Shown: positions 1-6,789, counted from the first letter of the stretch. The stretch: 7,436 bases of DNA from Gallionella sp. (GCA_030690245.1 JAUYGW010000261.1:1-7436), one strand, 5' to 3'. A program made the numbers and translations. The notes: generated from the letters alone by a model not told the origin.

Positions 1-69
1 AACACGATCACAGCTTCGCCGTCAGTGTATCCGAACAGGCACCTCAAGTCACCGACCGAGCCTGCCAAT

Positions 70-1911
70 TCACGGCAGACTGCCCTGTGGACGATTCGGC
101 TGATACTCCGGCACCCAATCCTGCAGCGCGGCGCGCACCTGCTCATCGGGCATGGTGGTCGATTCGGTCCACTCCAGCAATTTTTCCAGCCATGCCGCAT
201 CGGCCTGCCGCGCCTGGGCAATGCGCAGCTTGGGGTGCGGCGTAAGCAGGGTATGCTCGCTGTCCGCCAGCAGTTCTTCGTAAAGCTTTTCGCCGGGGCG
301 CAGGCCGGTGAACTCAATCTTGATTTCCTCTTCGGTAAAGCCGGACAGGCGGATCAGGTCTTTCGCCAGATCGACGATCCTCACCGGCTCCCCCATGTCC
401 AGCACGAAGATCTCGCCGCCCTGCCCCATCAAACCGGCCTGCAACACCAGTTGCGCCGCCTCGGGAATGGACATGAAATAGCGGGTGATCTCGGGATGGG
501 TGACGGTGATCGGCCCGCCTCTTGCAATCTGTTCGCGGAATTTTGGAATCACGCTGCCGGTACTGCCCAGCACATTACCAAAGCGCACCATCACAAAGCT
601 GGTGCTGCCGGAAGGCTGCAATGCCTGGCACGCCATCTCCGCAAGCCGCTTGGAAGCGCCCATCACGTTGGTCGGATTCACCGCCTTGTCGGTGGAGATC
701 ATCACGAATTTGCCGACCCCGTGCCGCTGCGCCGCGCGCGCCACCGTCCAGGTGCCCAGCACGTTGTTGCGGATCGCCTGCCATGCGTTGTGCTGCTCCA
801 TCAGCGGCACATGCTTGTAGGCCGCCGCATGAAATAGCGCCGCCGGCCGATGCTGTTGCATGACTTCATCCACCCGCGCCGCATCGCGTACATCGCCCAC
901 CAGGCAGACGAACTCCAGAGCGGGAAAAGTCTGCTTCAATTCCTGCTCGAGGGTATACAGCGCAAATTCGCTCTGTTCGAACAACACCAGTCTGGCGGGG
1001 GCAAAGCGCGCAATCTGGCGGCACAGCTCAGAGCCGATCGAGCCGCCCGCGCCGGTCACCATGACCACTTTTCCCGCCAGCAGGCCATGCAGCCCTGCAT
1101 CATCCAGCACCACCGGATCGCGCCCGAGCAGATCGTCCAGTTCGATGGCGCGCAGTTGCGATACCGCCACCTTGCCGCTCATCAGGTCATCGAACGACGG
1201 CACGGTAAGCGCCTTGACCTTGGCGGCGTTGCACAACTGAATCGCGCGCTTGCGCTGCTGGTGCGAACTGGACGGCATCGCGATGATCACCTGCTGCACG
1301 CCGAGCCGCTCGGCCCATTCCGGCAGGCTGTCCAGCCCGCCCAGCACGCGGATACCGTTCAGCGTGCGCCCATGGCGTCCGGTGTTATCGTCGAGAAAAC
1401 CGACCAGCCGCCAGTCGCTGCTCTTGGCCAGCTCCTTGGCCAGGCTTGCCGCCGCATCGCCGGCGCCGAGCACCAAGACCGGCTCGCCGTGCAACTTGAT
1501 GGCGCCATACAGCCCCTGCTCTTTCCACATGCGATACACGAAACGGCTGCCGCCCATCAGCAGGATCAGCAGCAACGGGTTGATGACCAACACCGAACGC
1601 GGCACCACCAGGTTGAGGCGCAGCATCCAGAACAGCAGCGGAATCGTGGCGGCCGACAGCGCGACCGCCAGCACGATGCGGCGCAGGTCGGCGGTGCTCG
1701 CGTAGCGCCAGATGCCGCGATACAGCCCAAAGCGCCAGAAGATCAGCATTTGCAGCGGCACGATCCAGACCAGGGTCTGGCGCAGTTCGACGGCAAAATC
1801 CGAGGGGAGATCGAAATTGAAGCGCAGAAGGTAGGCGAGACTCCACGCCAAAGCCGCCGCAACCGCATCATGCAGCATGGCCAACATAGTACGCGGATTG
1901 AATCTAAACAT
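70..1911 (-). CDS. WbpM/CapD-type membrane nucleotide-sugar 4,6-dehydratase (polysaccharide biosynthesis)
   Basis: The 613-residue protein has the layout of the large membrane-bound UDP-HexNAc 4,6-dehydratases (WbpM, CapD, PglF). About four hydrophobic segments lie at residues 11-30, 46-64, 78-97 and 101-120. A first Rossmann-like region with GAGDAA at 149-154 follows, then the catalytic short-chain dehydrogenase domain from about 280. That domain has the NAD(P)-binding TGAGGSIG at 286-293, STDKAVNP at 406-413, and MGASK at 417-421, where Met stands in the usual Tyr place and K421 is kept, as is typical of this family. Length matches the full-size family. Known role: 4,6-dehydration of UDP-GlcNAc on the cytoplasmic face of the inner membrane, giving a 4-keto-6-deoxy precursor for O-antigen, capsule or glycan sugars. 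The ATG overlaps the stop of the upstream transferase gene by 8 bases, with AAGG at 1919-1922 as ribosome site, so coupling is likely. The exact product sugar cannot be read from sequence. Confidence 0.93.
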   Translation of the reverse strand: MFRFNPRTMLAMLHDAVAAALAWSLAYLLRFNFDLPSDFAVELRQTLVWIVPLQMLIFWRFGLYRGIWRYASTADLRRIVLAVALSAATIPLLFWMLRLNLVVPRSVLVINPLLLILLMGGSRFVYRMWKEQGLYGAIKLHGEPVLVLGAGDAAASLAKELAKSSDWRLVGFLDDNTGRHGRTLNGIRVLGGLDSLPEWAERLGVQQVIIAMPSSSHQQRKRAIQLCNAAKVKALTVPSFDDLMSGKVAVSQLRAIELDDLLGRDPVVLDDAGLHGLLAGKVVMVTGAGGSIGSELCRQIARFAPARLVLFEQSEFALYTLEQELKQTFPALEFVCLVGDVRDAARVDEVMQQHRPAALFHAAAYKHVPLMEQHNAWQAIRNNVLGTWTVARAAQRHGVGKFVMISTDKAVNPTNVMGASKRLAEMACQALQPSGSTSFVMVRFGNVLGSTGSVIPKFREQIARGGPITVTHPEITRYFMSIPEAAQLVLQAGLMGQGGEIFVLDMGEPVRIVDLAKDLIRLSGFTEEEIKIEFTGLRPGEKLYEELLADSEHTLLTPHPKLRIAQARQADAAWLEKLLEWTESTTMPDEQVRAALQDWVPEYQPNRPQGSLP

Positions 1912-2899
1912 TGGCAGCCTTCTTCTCCGTGGATTGATATTCCCGCCAGCACTTGTCTATCCATCCCATGAGCGCGAGGTAAGCCACAGCCCAGGCCAGC
2001 AGCAGATAGCCCTGTGCCATATGCGCCAAGCCGATCCCCCACAACGCCGACATGCCTGCCAGCAGCATCAGTGCATATTCGGTGAGCGCGGTGTTGCGAT
2101 GCCCCCAGCCCATCTGCACCAGGCGCTGGTAATAATGGCTGCGATGCGCCTCAGAGAGCCTTTCGCCGCGCCACGCGCGCTTGAGCAGCGTCACGGTTGC
2201 ATCGGCCACAAACGGCGAAAATACCAGCAGCGGGAACCAGAACGGCCAATACCCGGCCTGCCAGCCCGACACGCCGAACACGGCGGCAAGAAAACCGAGC
2301 GGGATTGAACCGGCGTCGCCCATAAACACCCTGGCAGGATGGAAATTAAAAAACAGAAATCCCAGCGCCGCCGCCGCAACCGAAAAATTCAGCAGCGCAA
2401 ACATCTCGCTTCCACCAAGCCATGCGCCGACCCCATAGCTGCCGAAGCCGAACAATGCCATGCCGCCCGCCAGCCCATCCGAGCCATCCATAAAGTTGTA
2501 CACGTTGGTCATCCACACGATAAACAACAACACCGGGATGAGCCACAGCAACGGCACCCCAGCGCCTGATACCGCAGCCAGCGCGGCAATGAAATGAACG
2601 ATCAGACGGGTTCGCGCCGACAGGCTGCGCATATCATCCAGCAGCGACAGCACGAACAAGCCCGTCACAGGCAACACGATCCACCACGCCAGGAACTGCG
2701 TCAGCAACGCCCAGCCGGACAGTACGCCCGCCATCAGCGCGATGCCGCCGACCCGCGGAACGGGCGTGCTGTGCAACGAACGCTCGTTGGGGATATCGCG
2801 AACCATAACACCGGTTTTGCCCGTCATCAGAATGAACGTCAATACCAGCGTTACCAGCGCGCTGACCAGCGGAGCGTAATACGTCATGCCACTTACCAT
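1904..2899 (-). CDS. WecA/WbpL-type polyprenyl-phosphate sugar-1-phosphate transferase (glycosyltransferase 4 family)
   Basis: This 331-residue, very hydrophobic protein with about ten predicted membrane segments belongs to the MraY/WecA/WbpL superfamily. Visible landmarks are the cytoplasmic loop DIPNERSLHSTPVPRVGG at 35-52, LDD at 87-89 (Mg-binding type), NVYNFMDGSDGL at 132-143, FMGDAGS at 192-198, and AHRSHYYQRL at 251-260, which matches the His-rich loop of the family. Family role: transfer of a HexNAc-1-phosphate from a UDP-sugar to undecaprenyl phosphate, the first step of O-antigen or related lipid-linked glycan assembly. The following dehydratase gene overlaps it by 8 bases; a wbpL-wbpM order is also known in Pseudomonas O-antigen loci, which makes a WbpL-like role more likely than MraY. 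The start is uncertain: the first ATG (2899) has no Shine-Dalgarno, while ATG at 2887 (four codons in) is preceded by a weak GGTAAG. The donor sugar cannot be told. Confidence 0.92.
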   Translation of the reverse strand: MVSGMTYYAPLVSALVTLVLTFILMTGKTGVMVRDIPNERSLHSTPVPRVGGIALMAGVLSGWALLTQFLAWWIVLPVTGLFVLSLLDDMRSLSARTRLIVHFIAALAAVSGAGVPLLWLIPVLLFIVWMTNVYNFMDGSDGLAGGMALFGFGSYGVGAWLGGSEMFALLNFSVAAAALGFLFFNFHPARVFMGDAGSIPLGFLAAVFGVSGWQAGYWPFWFPLLVFSPFVADATVTLLKRAWRGERLSEAHRSHYYQRLVQMGWGHRNTALTEYALMLLAGMSALWGIGLAHMAQGYLLLAWAVAYLALMGWIDKCWREYQSTEKKAANV

Positions 2900-2914
2900 A
2901 AATTGGGGTGGCGC

Positions 2915-2923
2915 ATTTTAGCA
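2915..2923 (-). promoter_or_regulatory. Candidate extended -10 promoter for the minus-strand glycan gene pair
   Basis: Read on the minus strand, 2923 to 2915 is TGCTAAAAT, which is an extended -10 pattern (TG, one base, TAAAAT). It would start transcription near 2908, about 10 to 20 bases before the two possible ATGs. I see no good -35 box at 16-18 bases, which is tolerable for an extended -10 promoter. Position in the divergent gap supports it; it remains a pattern match only. Confidence 0.4.
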
Positions 2924-2963
2924 CTACCGCCCGTGAATCATGCCCTGCACCTTCCTAAAGCCG

Positions 2964-2984
2964 CGCATCATCCTATAAGATGCG
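2964..2984. repeat. 6-bp perfect inverted repeat before waaC
   Basis: CGCATC (2964-2969) and GATGCG (2979-2984) are perfect reverse complements with a 9-base spacer. The right arm overlaps the last base of a TATAAG -10-like hexamer (2974-2979) in the divergent region. It could be a small operator or chance; there is no T-run, so it is not a terminator. Confidence 0.4.
2974..2979 (+). promoter_or_regulatory. Weak candidate -10 box for waaC-waaA
   Basis: TATAAG differs from TATAAT at one base and lies 30 bases before the preferred waaC ATG at 3010. Transcription would begin near 2986, which would place the alternative ATG at 2980 outside the transcript. The -35 position holds only CTTCCT/TTCCTA, a poor match. 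Low confidence. Confidence 0.3.
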
Positions 2985-3009
2985 AGCCACCTCAAACCAT
3001 GGTTCCGAT

Positions 3010-4020
3010 ATGGCGCACCTTTTCGCCGATACGCAAACCCCGCATATCCTGCTGGTCAAAACCTCGTCGCTGGGCGACGTGCTGCATAACCTGCCGGTGG
3101 CCAGCGACATCGCGCGCCATTACCCGGGTGCGCAAATCGATTGGATAGTGGAAGAAAGTTTCGCCGCGCTGCCCGGGCTGCATCCGGCGGTGCGCAACGT
3201 CATTCCGGTCGCGGTGCGGCGCTGGCGCGGCAAGCTGCTGAGCGCCGCCGCCTGGCGCGAAATCGCGGCATTCCGCAACACGCTGGCGGCGCAACACTAC
3301 GACATCGCGATCGACACGCAAGGCCTGCTCAAGAGCGCGTTGCTGATGCGCGGCGCAAATGGGCTGCGCTGCGGCTTCGACCGGCACAGCGCGCGCGAAC
3401 CGCTCGCGGCCAGCCTGTACCAGCGCGCTTTCCCGGTCGCGACGCAACAGCACGCCGTCGAGCGCAACCGCCAACTGGCCGCGCAGGCGCTCGGTTACAC
3501 GCCGGAAGGGCAAGCCGATTACGGCATCCGGCCTCCGGCCATCGTGCGTCCCGCCTGGCTTAGAGAGGAGCCTTATGCCGTGCTGCTGCATGCCACCAGC
3601 CGCGTCGATAAATTATGGAGCGAGGCAAACTGGATTGAGTTGGGACACTATATGCATGAGCAAAATATTCGCTGCGTCCTGCCGTGGGGCAGCGCGACAG
3701 AACAGGCGCGCAGCCTGCGCCTCGCCGAGGCCATTCCCGATGCCATTGTGCCGCCGCGCCTGAACTTGAACGAAGCGGCCGCCCTGCTCGGCGGCGCGCA
3801 GACGGTGATCGGCGTGGACACCGGCCTCGCCCATCTCGCGGCGGCATTGGGCGTGCCCACCGTCGGCATTTACACCGCGACCGACCCGGCATTGACCGGC
3901 CTGTATGCGGGCCGATGCGCCGTCAATCTCGGCAACATCGACCGCGCGCCGGACACCGCCGCCGTCATTGAGGCGCTGCCCGCCTTTACAGATATTTCTC
4001 AAGGAATGGCGGCATGCTGA
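3010..4020 (+). CDS. waaC: Lipopolysaccharide heptosyltransferase I
   Basis: The 336-residue product (from ATG 3010) aligns along its length with what I recall of E. coli WaaC. KTSSLGDVLHNLP at 17-29 holds D23, the counterpart of catalytic D13. The sequence continues with DWIVEE at 44-49, IPVAVRRWR at 65-73, IDTQGLLKSA at 101-110, QQHAVER at 146-152, LLHATSR..K..W at 192-203 (K201 matching K192), LPWG at 224-227 and VDTGLAHLAAAL at 269-280. Known role: a GT9-family GT-B enzyme that transfers L-glycero-D-manno-heptose from ADP-heptose to the first Kdo of Kdo-lipid A, on the inner face of the inner membrane. The gene overlaps waaA by 7 bases, so the two inner-core steps are co-expressed. An in-frame ATG at 2980 would add ten residues. 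I prefer 3010 because it is nearer the conserved start and leaves room for the possible -10 box. Neither start has a clear Shine-Dalgarno. Confidence 0.95.
   Translation: MAHLFADTQTPHILLVKTSSLGDVLHNLPVASDIARHYPGAQIDWIVEESFAALPGLHPAVRNVIPVAVRRWRGKLLSAAAWREIAAFRNTLAAQHYDIAIDTQGLLKSALLMRGANGLRCGFDRHSAREPLAASLYQRAFPVATQQHAVERNRQLAAQALGYTPEGQADYGIRPPAIVRPAWLREEPYAVLLHATSRVDKLWSEANWIELGHYMHEQNIRCVLPWGSATEQARSLRLAEAIPDAIVPPRLNLNEAAALLGGAQTVIGVDTGLAHLAAALGVPTVGIYTATDPALTGLYAGRCAVNLGNIDRAPDTAAVIEALPAFTDISQGMAAC
4001..4005 (+). promoter_or_regulatory. Ribosome binding site of waaA inside the waaC 3' end
   Basis: AAGGA lies 8 bases before the ATG at 4014 and within the last codons of waaC. It fixes the waaA start and supports translational coupling through the ATGCTGA overlap (4014-4020). 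Confidence 0.75.
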
Positions 4021-5315
4021 GTCCGCGACTGTTCTACACCCTCGCGCTGTGGCTGCTGCTGCCGTATATCTTCCTGCGCCTGCTGTGGCGCGCGCGCAAG
4101 CAGCCGGAATACCTGCACCACATCGGCGAGCGTTTCGGTTTTTATTCCGTGCGAAGCAACAAACCGGTCATCTGGCTGCATACCGTCTCGGTGGGCGAAA
4201 CCCGCGCCGCGCAGAGCCTCATCACCCGGCTGCGCGCAACCTACCCCGATCATCAGATCCTGCTCACCCACACCACGCCGACCGGCCGCGCCACCAGCGA
4301 ACAACTGTACGGCGATGGTGTGCTGCGCGTATATCTGCCCTACGACTATCCGTTTGCGGTGAACCGTTTCCTGCGCCATTTCAAACCGCGATTCGGCATC
4401 CTGATGGAGACGGAAGTCTGGTTCAACCTGATCCACGCCTGCCGCGAATCCGGCACGCCGCTGCTGCTGCTGAATGCGCGCCTGTCGGAAAAATCGGCGC
4501 GCGGTTATGCGCGATTTGCGCGGCTGACCCGCGACGCGCTGGGCGAGCTCGCCGCCGTCGCCGCACAAACTGCCGACGACGCCGCGCGCCTGACCGGCCT
4601 CGGCGCAAAGAATGTTTCCGTGATGGGCAATCTCAAATTTGATATCGAGCCGCCGCCCGCGATGCTGGAACTGGGCAGGCAATTGCGCGAGCAGTTCGGC
4701 GCGGGACGCAAGGTGTTTCTCGCCGCCAGCACCCGCGACGGCGAGGAAGCGCTGCTGCTCGATGCGCTGCAACAGGTGCATATCCCCGGCCTGCTGCTGG
4801 TGATCGTGCCGCGCCATCCGCAACGTTTTGCGGAGGTCGCGGCACTGCTGGAGCAGCGCCGCATCCCGTTCCGGCGCAGGAGCGAAATGAGATCGGTAGA
4901 TGAGGTTCCGGCAGAAACCCAAGCAGTGCTGGGTGATAGTATGGGGGAGATGTTCGCCTATTACGCCGCCGCCGACCTCGCCTTCATCGGCGGCAGCCTG
5001 CTGCCCTACGGCGGGCAAAACCTGATCGAGGCCTGCGCGGCCGGCGCGCCGGTACTGGTCGGCCCCTATACCCACAATTTTTCCGAAGCGACGCGGCTGG
5101 CGGTCGCTGCCGGGGCGGCGACACAAGTGCAGGATAGCGGCGGGCTGGTCATGGAATTGCAGCACCTGCTGGACAGCCCGGATGCTCTGCGCGCAATGCA
5201 TAGCCACTGTGCCGAGTTTGTGGAATCCAATCGCGGCGCAACCGACAAATCGCTGCAAATCATCGTATCGCTGTATGCCACAAACCCTTCTGACAACCCG
5301 CCGAATTTGAAGTAA
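4014..5315 (+). CDS. waaA: 3-deoxy-D-manno-octulosonic acid (Kdo) transferase
   Basis: This 433-residue protein is close to the usual WaaA/KdtA length. It starts with a hydrophobic membrane anchor (about residues 6-25) followed by the typical RKQPEYLHHIGERFGFY at 29-45. The N-terminal GT-B half has HTVSVGE at 56-62, whose E62 matches the family's catalytic Glu, then THTTPTGR at 85-92, LPYDYP at 108-113 and METEVW at 131-136. The C-terminal half has VMGNLKFD at 203-210, AASTRDGEE at 237-245, VPRHPQRF at 265-272, GGSLLPYGGQNLIEA at 326-340 and GPYTHNF at 350-356. Known role: transfer of Kdo from CMP-Kdo to lipid IVA at the cytoplasmic side of the inner membrane, the step before WaaC. One cannot tell from sequence whether it adds one, two or more Kdo units. 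No strong terminator follows. Confidence 0.96.
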   Translation: MLSPRLFYTLALWLLLPYIFLRLLWRARKQPEYLHHIGERFGFYSVRSNKPVIWLHTVSVGETRAAQSLITRLRATYPDHQILLTHTTPTGRATSEQLYGDGVLRVYLPYDYPFAVNRFLRHFKPRFGILMETEVWFNLIHACRESGTPLLLLNARLSEKSARGYARFARLTRDALGELAAVAAQTADDAARLTGLGAKNVSVMGNLKFDIEPPPAMLELGRQLREQFGAGRKVFLAASTRDGEEALLLDALQQVHIPGLLLVIVPRHPQRFAEVAALLEQRRIPFRRRSEMRSVDEVPAETQAVLGDSMGEMFAYYAAADLAFIGGSLLPYGGQNLIEACAAGAPVLVGPYTHNFSEATRLAVAAGAATQVQDSGGLVMELQHLLDSPDALRAMHSHCAEFVESNRGATDKSLQIIVSLYATNPSDNPPNLK

Positions 5316-5379
5316 CTTCCAAGCAACGGCAGGCCAGCCATTACAGTCGGCTACCCATTCATCGCAGCCATTTTTAGGC

Positions 5380-5385
5380 TAAAAT
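5380..5385 (+). promoter_or_regulatory. Candidate -10 box for the HD-GYP gene
   Basis: TAAAAT sits 35 bases before the ATG at 5421 in the 105-base gap after waaA. TTCATC (5358-5363) at a 16-base spacing is a weak -35. The gap holds no convincing terminator, so read-through from waaA is also possible. Confidence 0.35.
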
Positions 5386-5420
5386 CTGCCAGTTCCCGAT
5401 AGATATAGATTGAAACAAAC

Positions 5421-6650
5421 ATGCTGATTCGTATACCTGTCAAACAACTGCGCCTGGGTATGCATGTGCATGAACTCTGCGGCTCATGGATGGATCACCC
5501 GTTCTGGCGCGGCGCCTTTCTGCTCGACAACCCAAACGACCTGAAAACTATCTTGGCGACCAGCATCAAGGAAGTGTGGATAGACGATGCCAAAGGCTTG
5601 GGCGTCGAGGGCGGCGAGGATGAGGAAGTGATTGCGGCGGAAGTCGAAACCACTTTGGTGCAGGCCGACAAGGCAGGCCCGGCAGTCCAGCGCGTCGATA
5701 TCGTGCAAGAGGCCACACGCGCCATCAAGATTTGTGCCAAATCCAAACAGGCTGTCACTTCCATGTTCAACGAAGCACGCATGGGTAAAGCGTTGAGCGC
5801 AGACGATGCGCTGCCCATTGTCGAGGAAATCTCCACGTCGGTGATGCGCAACCCCGGCGCGCTGATCGGGCTGGCCCGCCTGAAAAACAAGGACGATTAC
5901 ACTTACATGCATTCGGTGGCGGTGTGCGCGCTGATGGTATCCTTGGCGCGGCAGCTGGGGCTGAACGATGATCAGGTCCGCCAGGCCGGCCTGGCCGGTC
6001 TGCTGCATGATGTCGGCAAAATGATGATCCCGCTAAGCATCCTCAACAAGCCGGGAAAACTGACCGACACCGAATTCGAGGCAGTAAAGAGCCATCCGCT
6101 CGAGGGGCACAAGATGCTGCTGGAAGGCAGCGGCATCGGCGAGGCGGCGCTGGATGTCTGCCTGCACCACCACGAAAAAATGGACGGCAGCGGCTATCCG
6201 GAACGGCTCACGGATGCGCAGATCAGCCTGTTTGCCAAGATGGGCGCGGTATGCGATGTCTATGATGCGATCACCTCCAACCGCCCCTACAAAAGCGGCT
6301 GGGAACCCGCCGAATCCCTGCGCAAGATGGCGGAATGGAGCAAGGGGCATTTTGATGCCACCATTTTTCACGCTTTTGTCAAAAGCATCGGCATTTACCC
6401 GATCGGCTCACTGGTCAAACTGGAGTCCGGGCACCTGGGGGTGACCGTAGAGCAGACCGCAAAATCGCTGCTCACGCCCGTGGTGAAAGTATTCTTTTCG
6501 ATCAAATCCAATGCCCGGATTCCGCCGGAGATGCTGGACTTGTCGAAGCCGGGCTGCAAGGACAAGATCGTCTCGCACGAAGATCCGGCAAAGTGGGGAA
6601 TCGGCGACATCCACGAACTGTGGAGCGGCATGCCCGTCACGCCCTGGTAG
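5421..6650 (+). CDS. HD-GYP domain protein with DUF3391-type N-terminus (likely cyclic-di-GMP phosphodiesterase)
   Basis: The 409-residue protein has an N-terminal region of about 135 residues that looks like DUF3391 (it opens with IPVKQLRLGMHVHEL at 5-19). The HD-GYP domain follows at about 145-335, with a family-typical tail. Key residues are present: H164, the HD pair H196-D197 in LLHDVGK, K200, H225 in SHPLEGH, H250-H251-E252, the GYP signature in DGSGYP at 255-260, D279 in CDVYDA and NRPY at 287-290. Known role of the family: hydrolysis of cyclic-di-GMP to pGpG or GMP in the cytoplasm, lowering the signal that favours biofilm over motility. The motifs look intact, so activity is likely but inferred. 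The residue four before H164 is Tyr rather than the Glu of trinuclear enzymes, which suggests a two-metal site. No membrane segment or sensor domain other than the N-terminus is seen. The start has no strong Shine-Dalgarno. It appears to be a single-gene unit. Confidence 0.92.
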   Translation: MLIRIPVKQLRLGMHVHELCGSWMDHPFWRGAFLLDNPNDLKTILATSIKEVWIDDAKGLGVEGGEDEEVIAAEVETTLVQADKAGPAVQRVDIVQEATRAIKICAKSKQAVTSMFNEARMGKALSADDALPIVEEISTSVMRNPGALIGLARLKNKDDYTYMHSVAVCALMVSLARQLGLNDDQVRQAGLAGLLHDVGKMMIPLSILNKPGKLTDTEFEAVKSHPLEGHKMLLEGSGIGEAALDVCLHHHEKMDGSGYPERLTDAQISLFAKMGAVCDVYDAITSNRPYKSGWEPAESLRKMAEWSKGHFDATIFHAFVKSIGIYPIGSLVKLESGHLGVTVEQTAKSLLTPVVKVFFSIKSNARIPPEMLDLSKPGCKDKIVSHEDPAKWGIGDIHELWSGMPVTPW

Positions 6651-6658
6651 CGATCCCA

Positions 6659-6676
6659 GCAAAAAATCCTTTTTGC
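6659..6676. repeat. 7-bp perfect inverted repeat between the HD-GYP stop and the ahcY -10 box
   Basis: GCAAAAA (6659-6665) and TTTTTGC (6670-6676) pair perfectly around a 4-base loop ATCC. It begins 9 bases after the HD-GYP stop and ends 3 bases before TATAAT, so it occupies the -35/spacer area of the ahcY promoter. The stem is A/T-rich and would make a weak hairpin; a weak two-way terminator or a protein-binding site are both possible. Confidence 0.5.
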
Positions 6677-6679
6677 GTT

Positions 6680-6685
6680 TATAAT
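6680..6685 (+). promoter_or_regulatory. -10 box of the ahcY promoter
   Basis: A perfect TATAAT lies 8 bases before the start of the SAH aptamer, so transcription would begin at about 6691-6693, right at the first aptamer stem. The -35 position (about 6657-6662, CAGCAA) is a poor match, so an activator or the upstream A/T-tract may help. Placement relative to the riboswitch is the main support. Confidence 0.65.
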
Positions 6686-6693
6686 CCGCGCCC

Positions 6694-6761
6694 TCCGAGG
6701 GGTGCTGCAGCGGGTCTGGACAACCGGTCCCCCGTCAGGCTCGGATGTTCCAACGGCACCT
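6694..6761 (+). promoter_or_regulatory. SAH riboswitch aptamer (S-adenosylhomocysteine-responsive)
   Basis: The sequence matches the SAH riboswitch class by motif and fold. P1 pairs TCCGAG (6694-6699) with CTCGGA (6740-6745). P2 has CGGG (6711-6714) with CCCG (6731-6734), and an inner hairpin has two alternative pairings. The conserved CAGGCTCGG is seen at 6736-6744. The pseudoknot pairs GGGTGC (6700-6705) with GCACCT (6756-6761), the last pair being G-U. The conserved GAGG..GC.CTGC and AACGGC.C elements are present, and a C-to-T change in one pseudoknot strand is matched by G-to-A in the other. Known role: the RNA binds SAH, discriminates against SAM, and turns on SAH-recycling genes; here the next gene is ahcY. 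Confidence 0.93.
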
Positions 6762-6789
6762 GTTCATTAACTTTTATGAATGGAGTGCT
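6755..6789 (+). promoter_or_regulatory. Predicted Shine-Dalgarno-sequestering hairpin (riboswitch expression platform)
   Basis: Bases 6755-6767 can pair with 6776-6789: thirteen pairs (three G-U), one bulged A at 6784 and an 8-base loop (6768-6775). The 3' arm contains the ahcY ribosome site GGAG (6782-6785), which lies 6 bases before the ATG at 6792. The 5' arm reuses 6756-6761, the 3' strand of the aptamer pseudoknot. The two structures cannot coexist, so SAH binding would free the ribosome site. The pairing is seen in the sequence; the switching is inferred. Confidence 0.65.

Noticed and set aside
1..69. Open minus-strand frame of about 22 codons from a TTG at 68 to the left edge
   Set aside because: It has no Shine-Dalgarno, no ATG or GTG start, and the residues are not recognisable. 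The other two minus frames hit stops. It could be the start of another gene but cannot be supported.
850..1971. 373-codon plus-strand open frame antisense to the dehydratase gene
   Set aside because: Its product is very rich in Gln, His and Arg and shows no domain; it is a mirror of the high-GC codon pattern of the well-supported minus-strand gene.
3999..5258. 419-codon minus-strand open frame antisense to waaA
   Set aside because: It is low-complexity (Gln, Arg, His, Ala) with no recognisable motif, lying opposite a clear waaA; judged a composition shadow.
5349..5375. Possible terminator after waaA: GGCT and AGCC followed by TTTTT
   Set aside because: The stem is only 4 pairs with a 13-base loop, too weak to call a terminator.
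5380..5402. Flagellar sigma-28-like promoter before the HD-GYP gene (TAAA and CCCGATAG)
   Set aside because: The spacing between the two elements is 11 bases, about four short of the sigma-28 pattern, and the -10 is imperfect.
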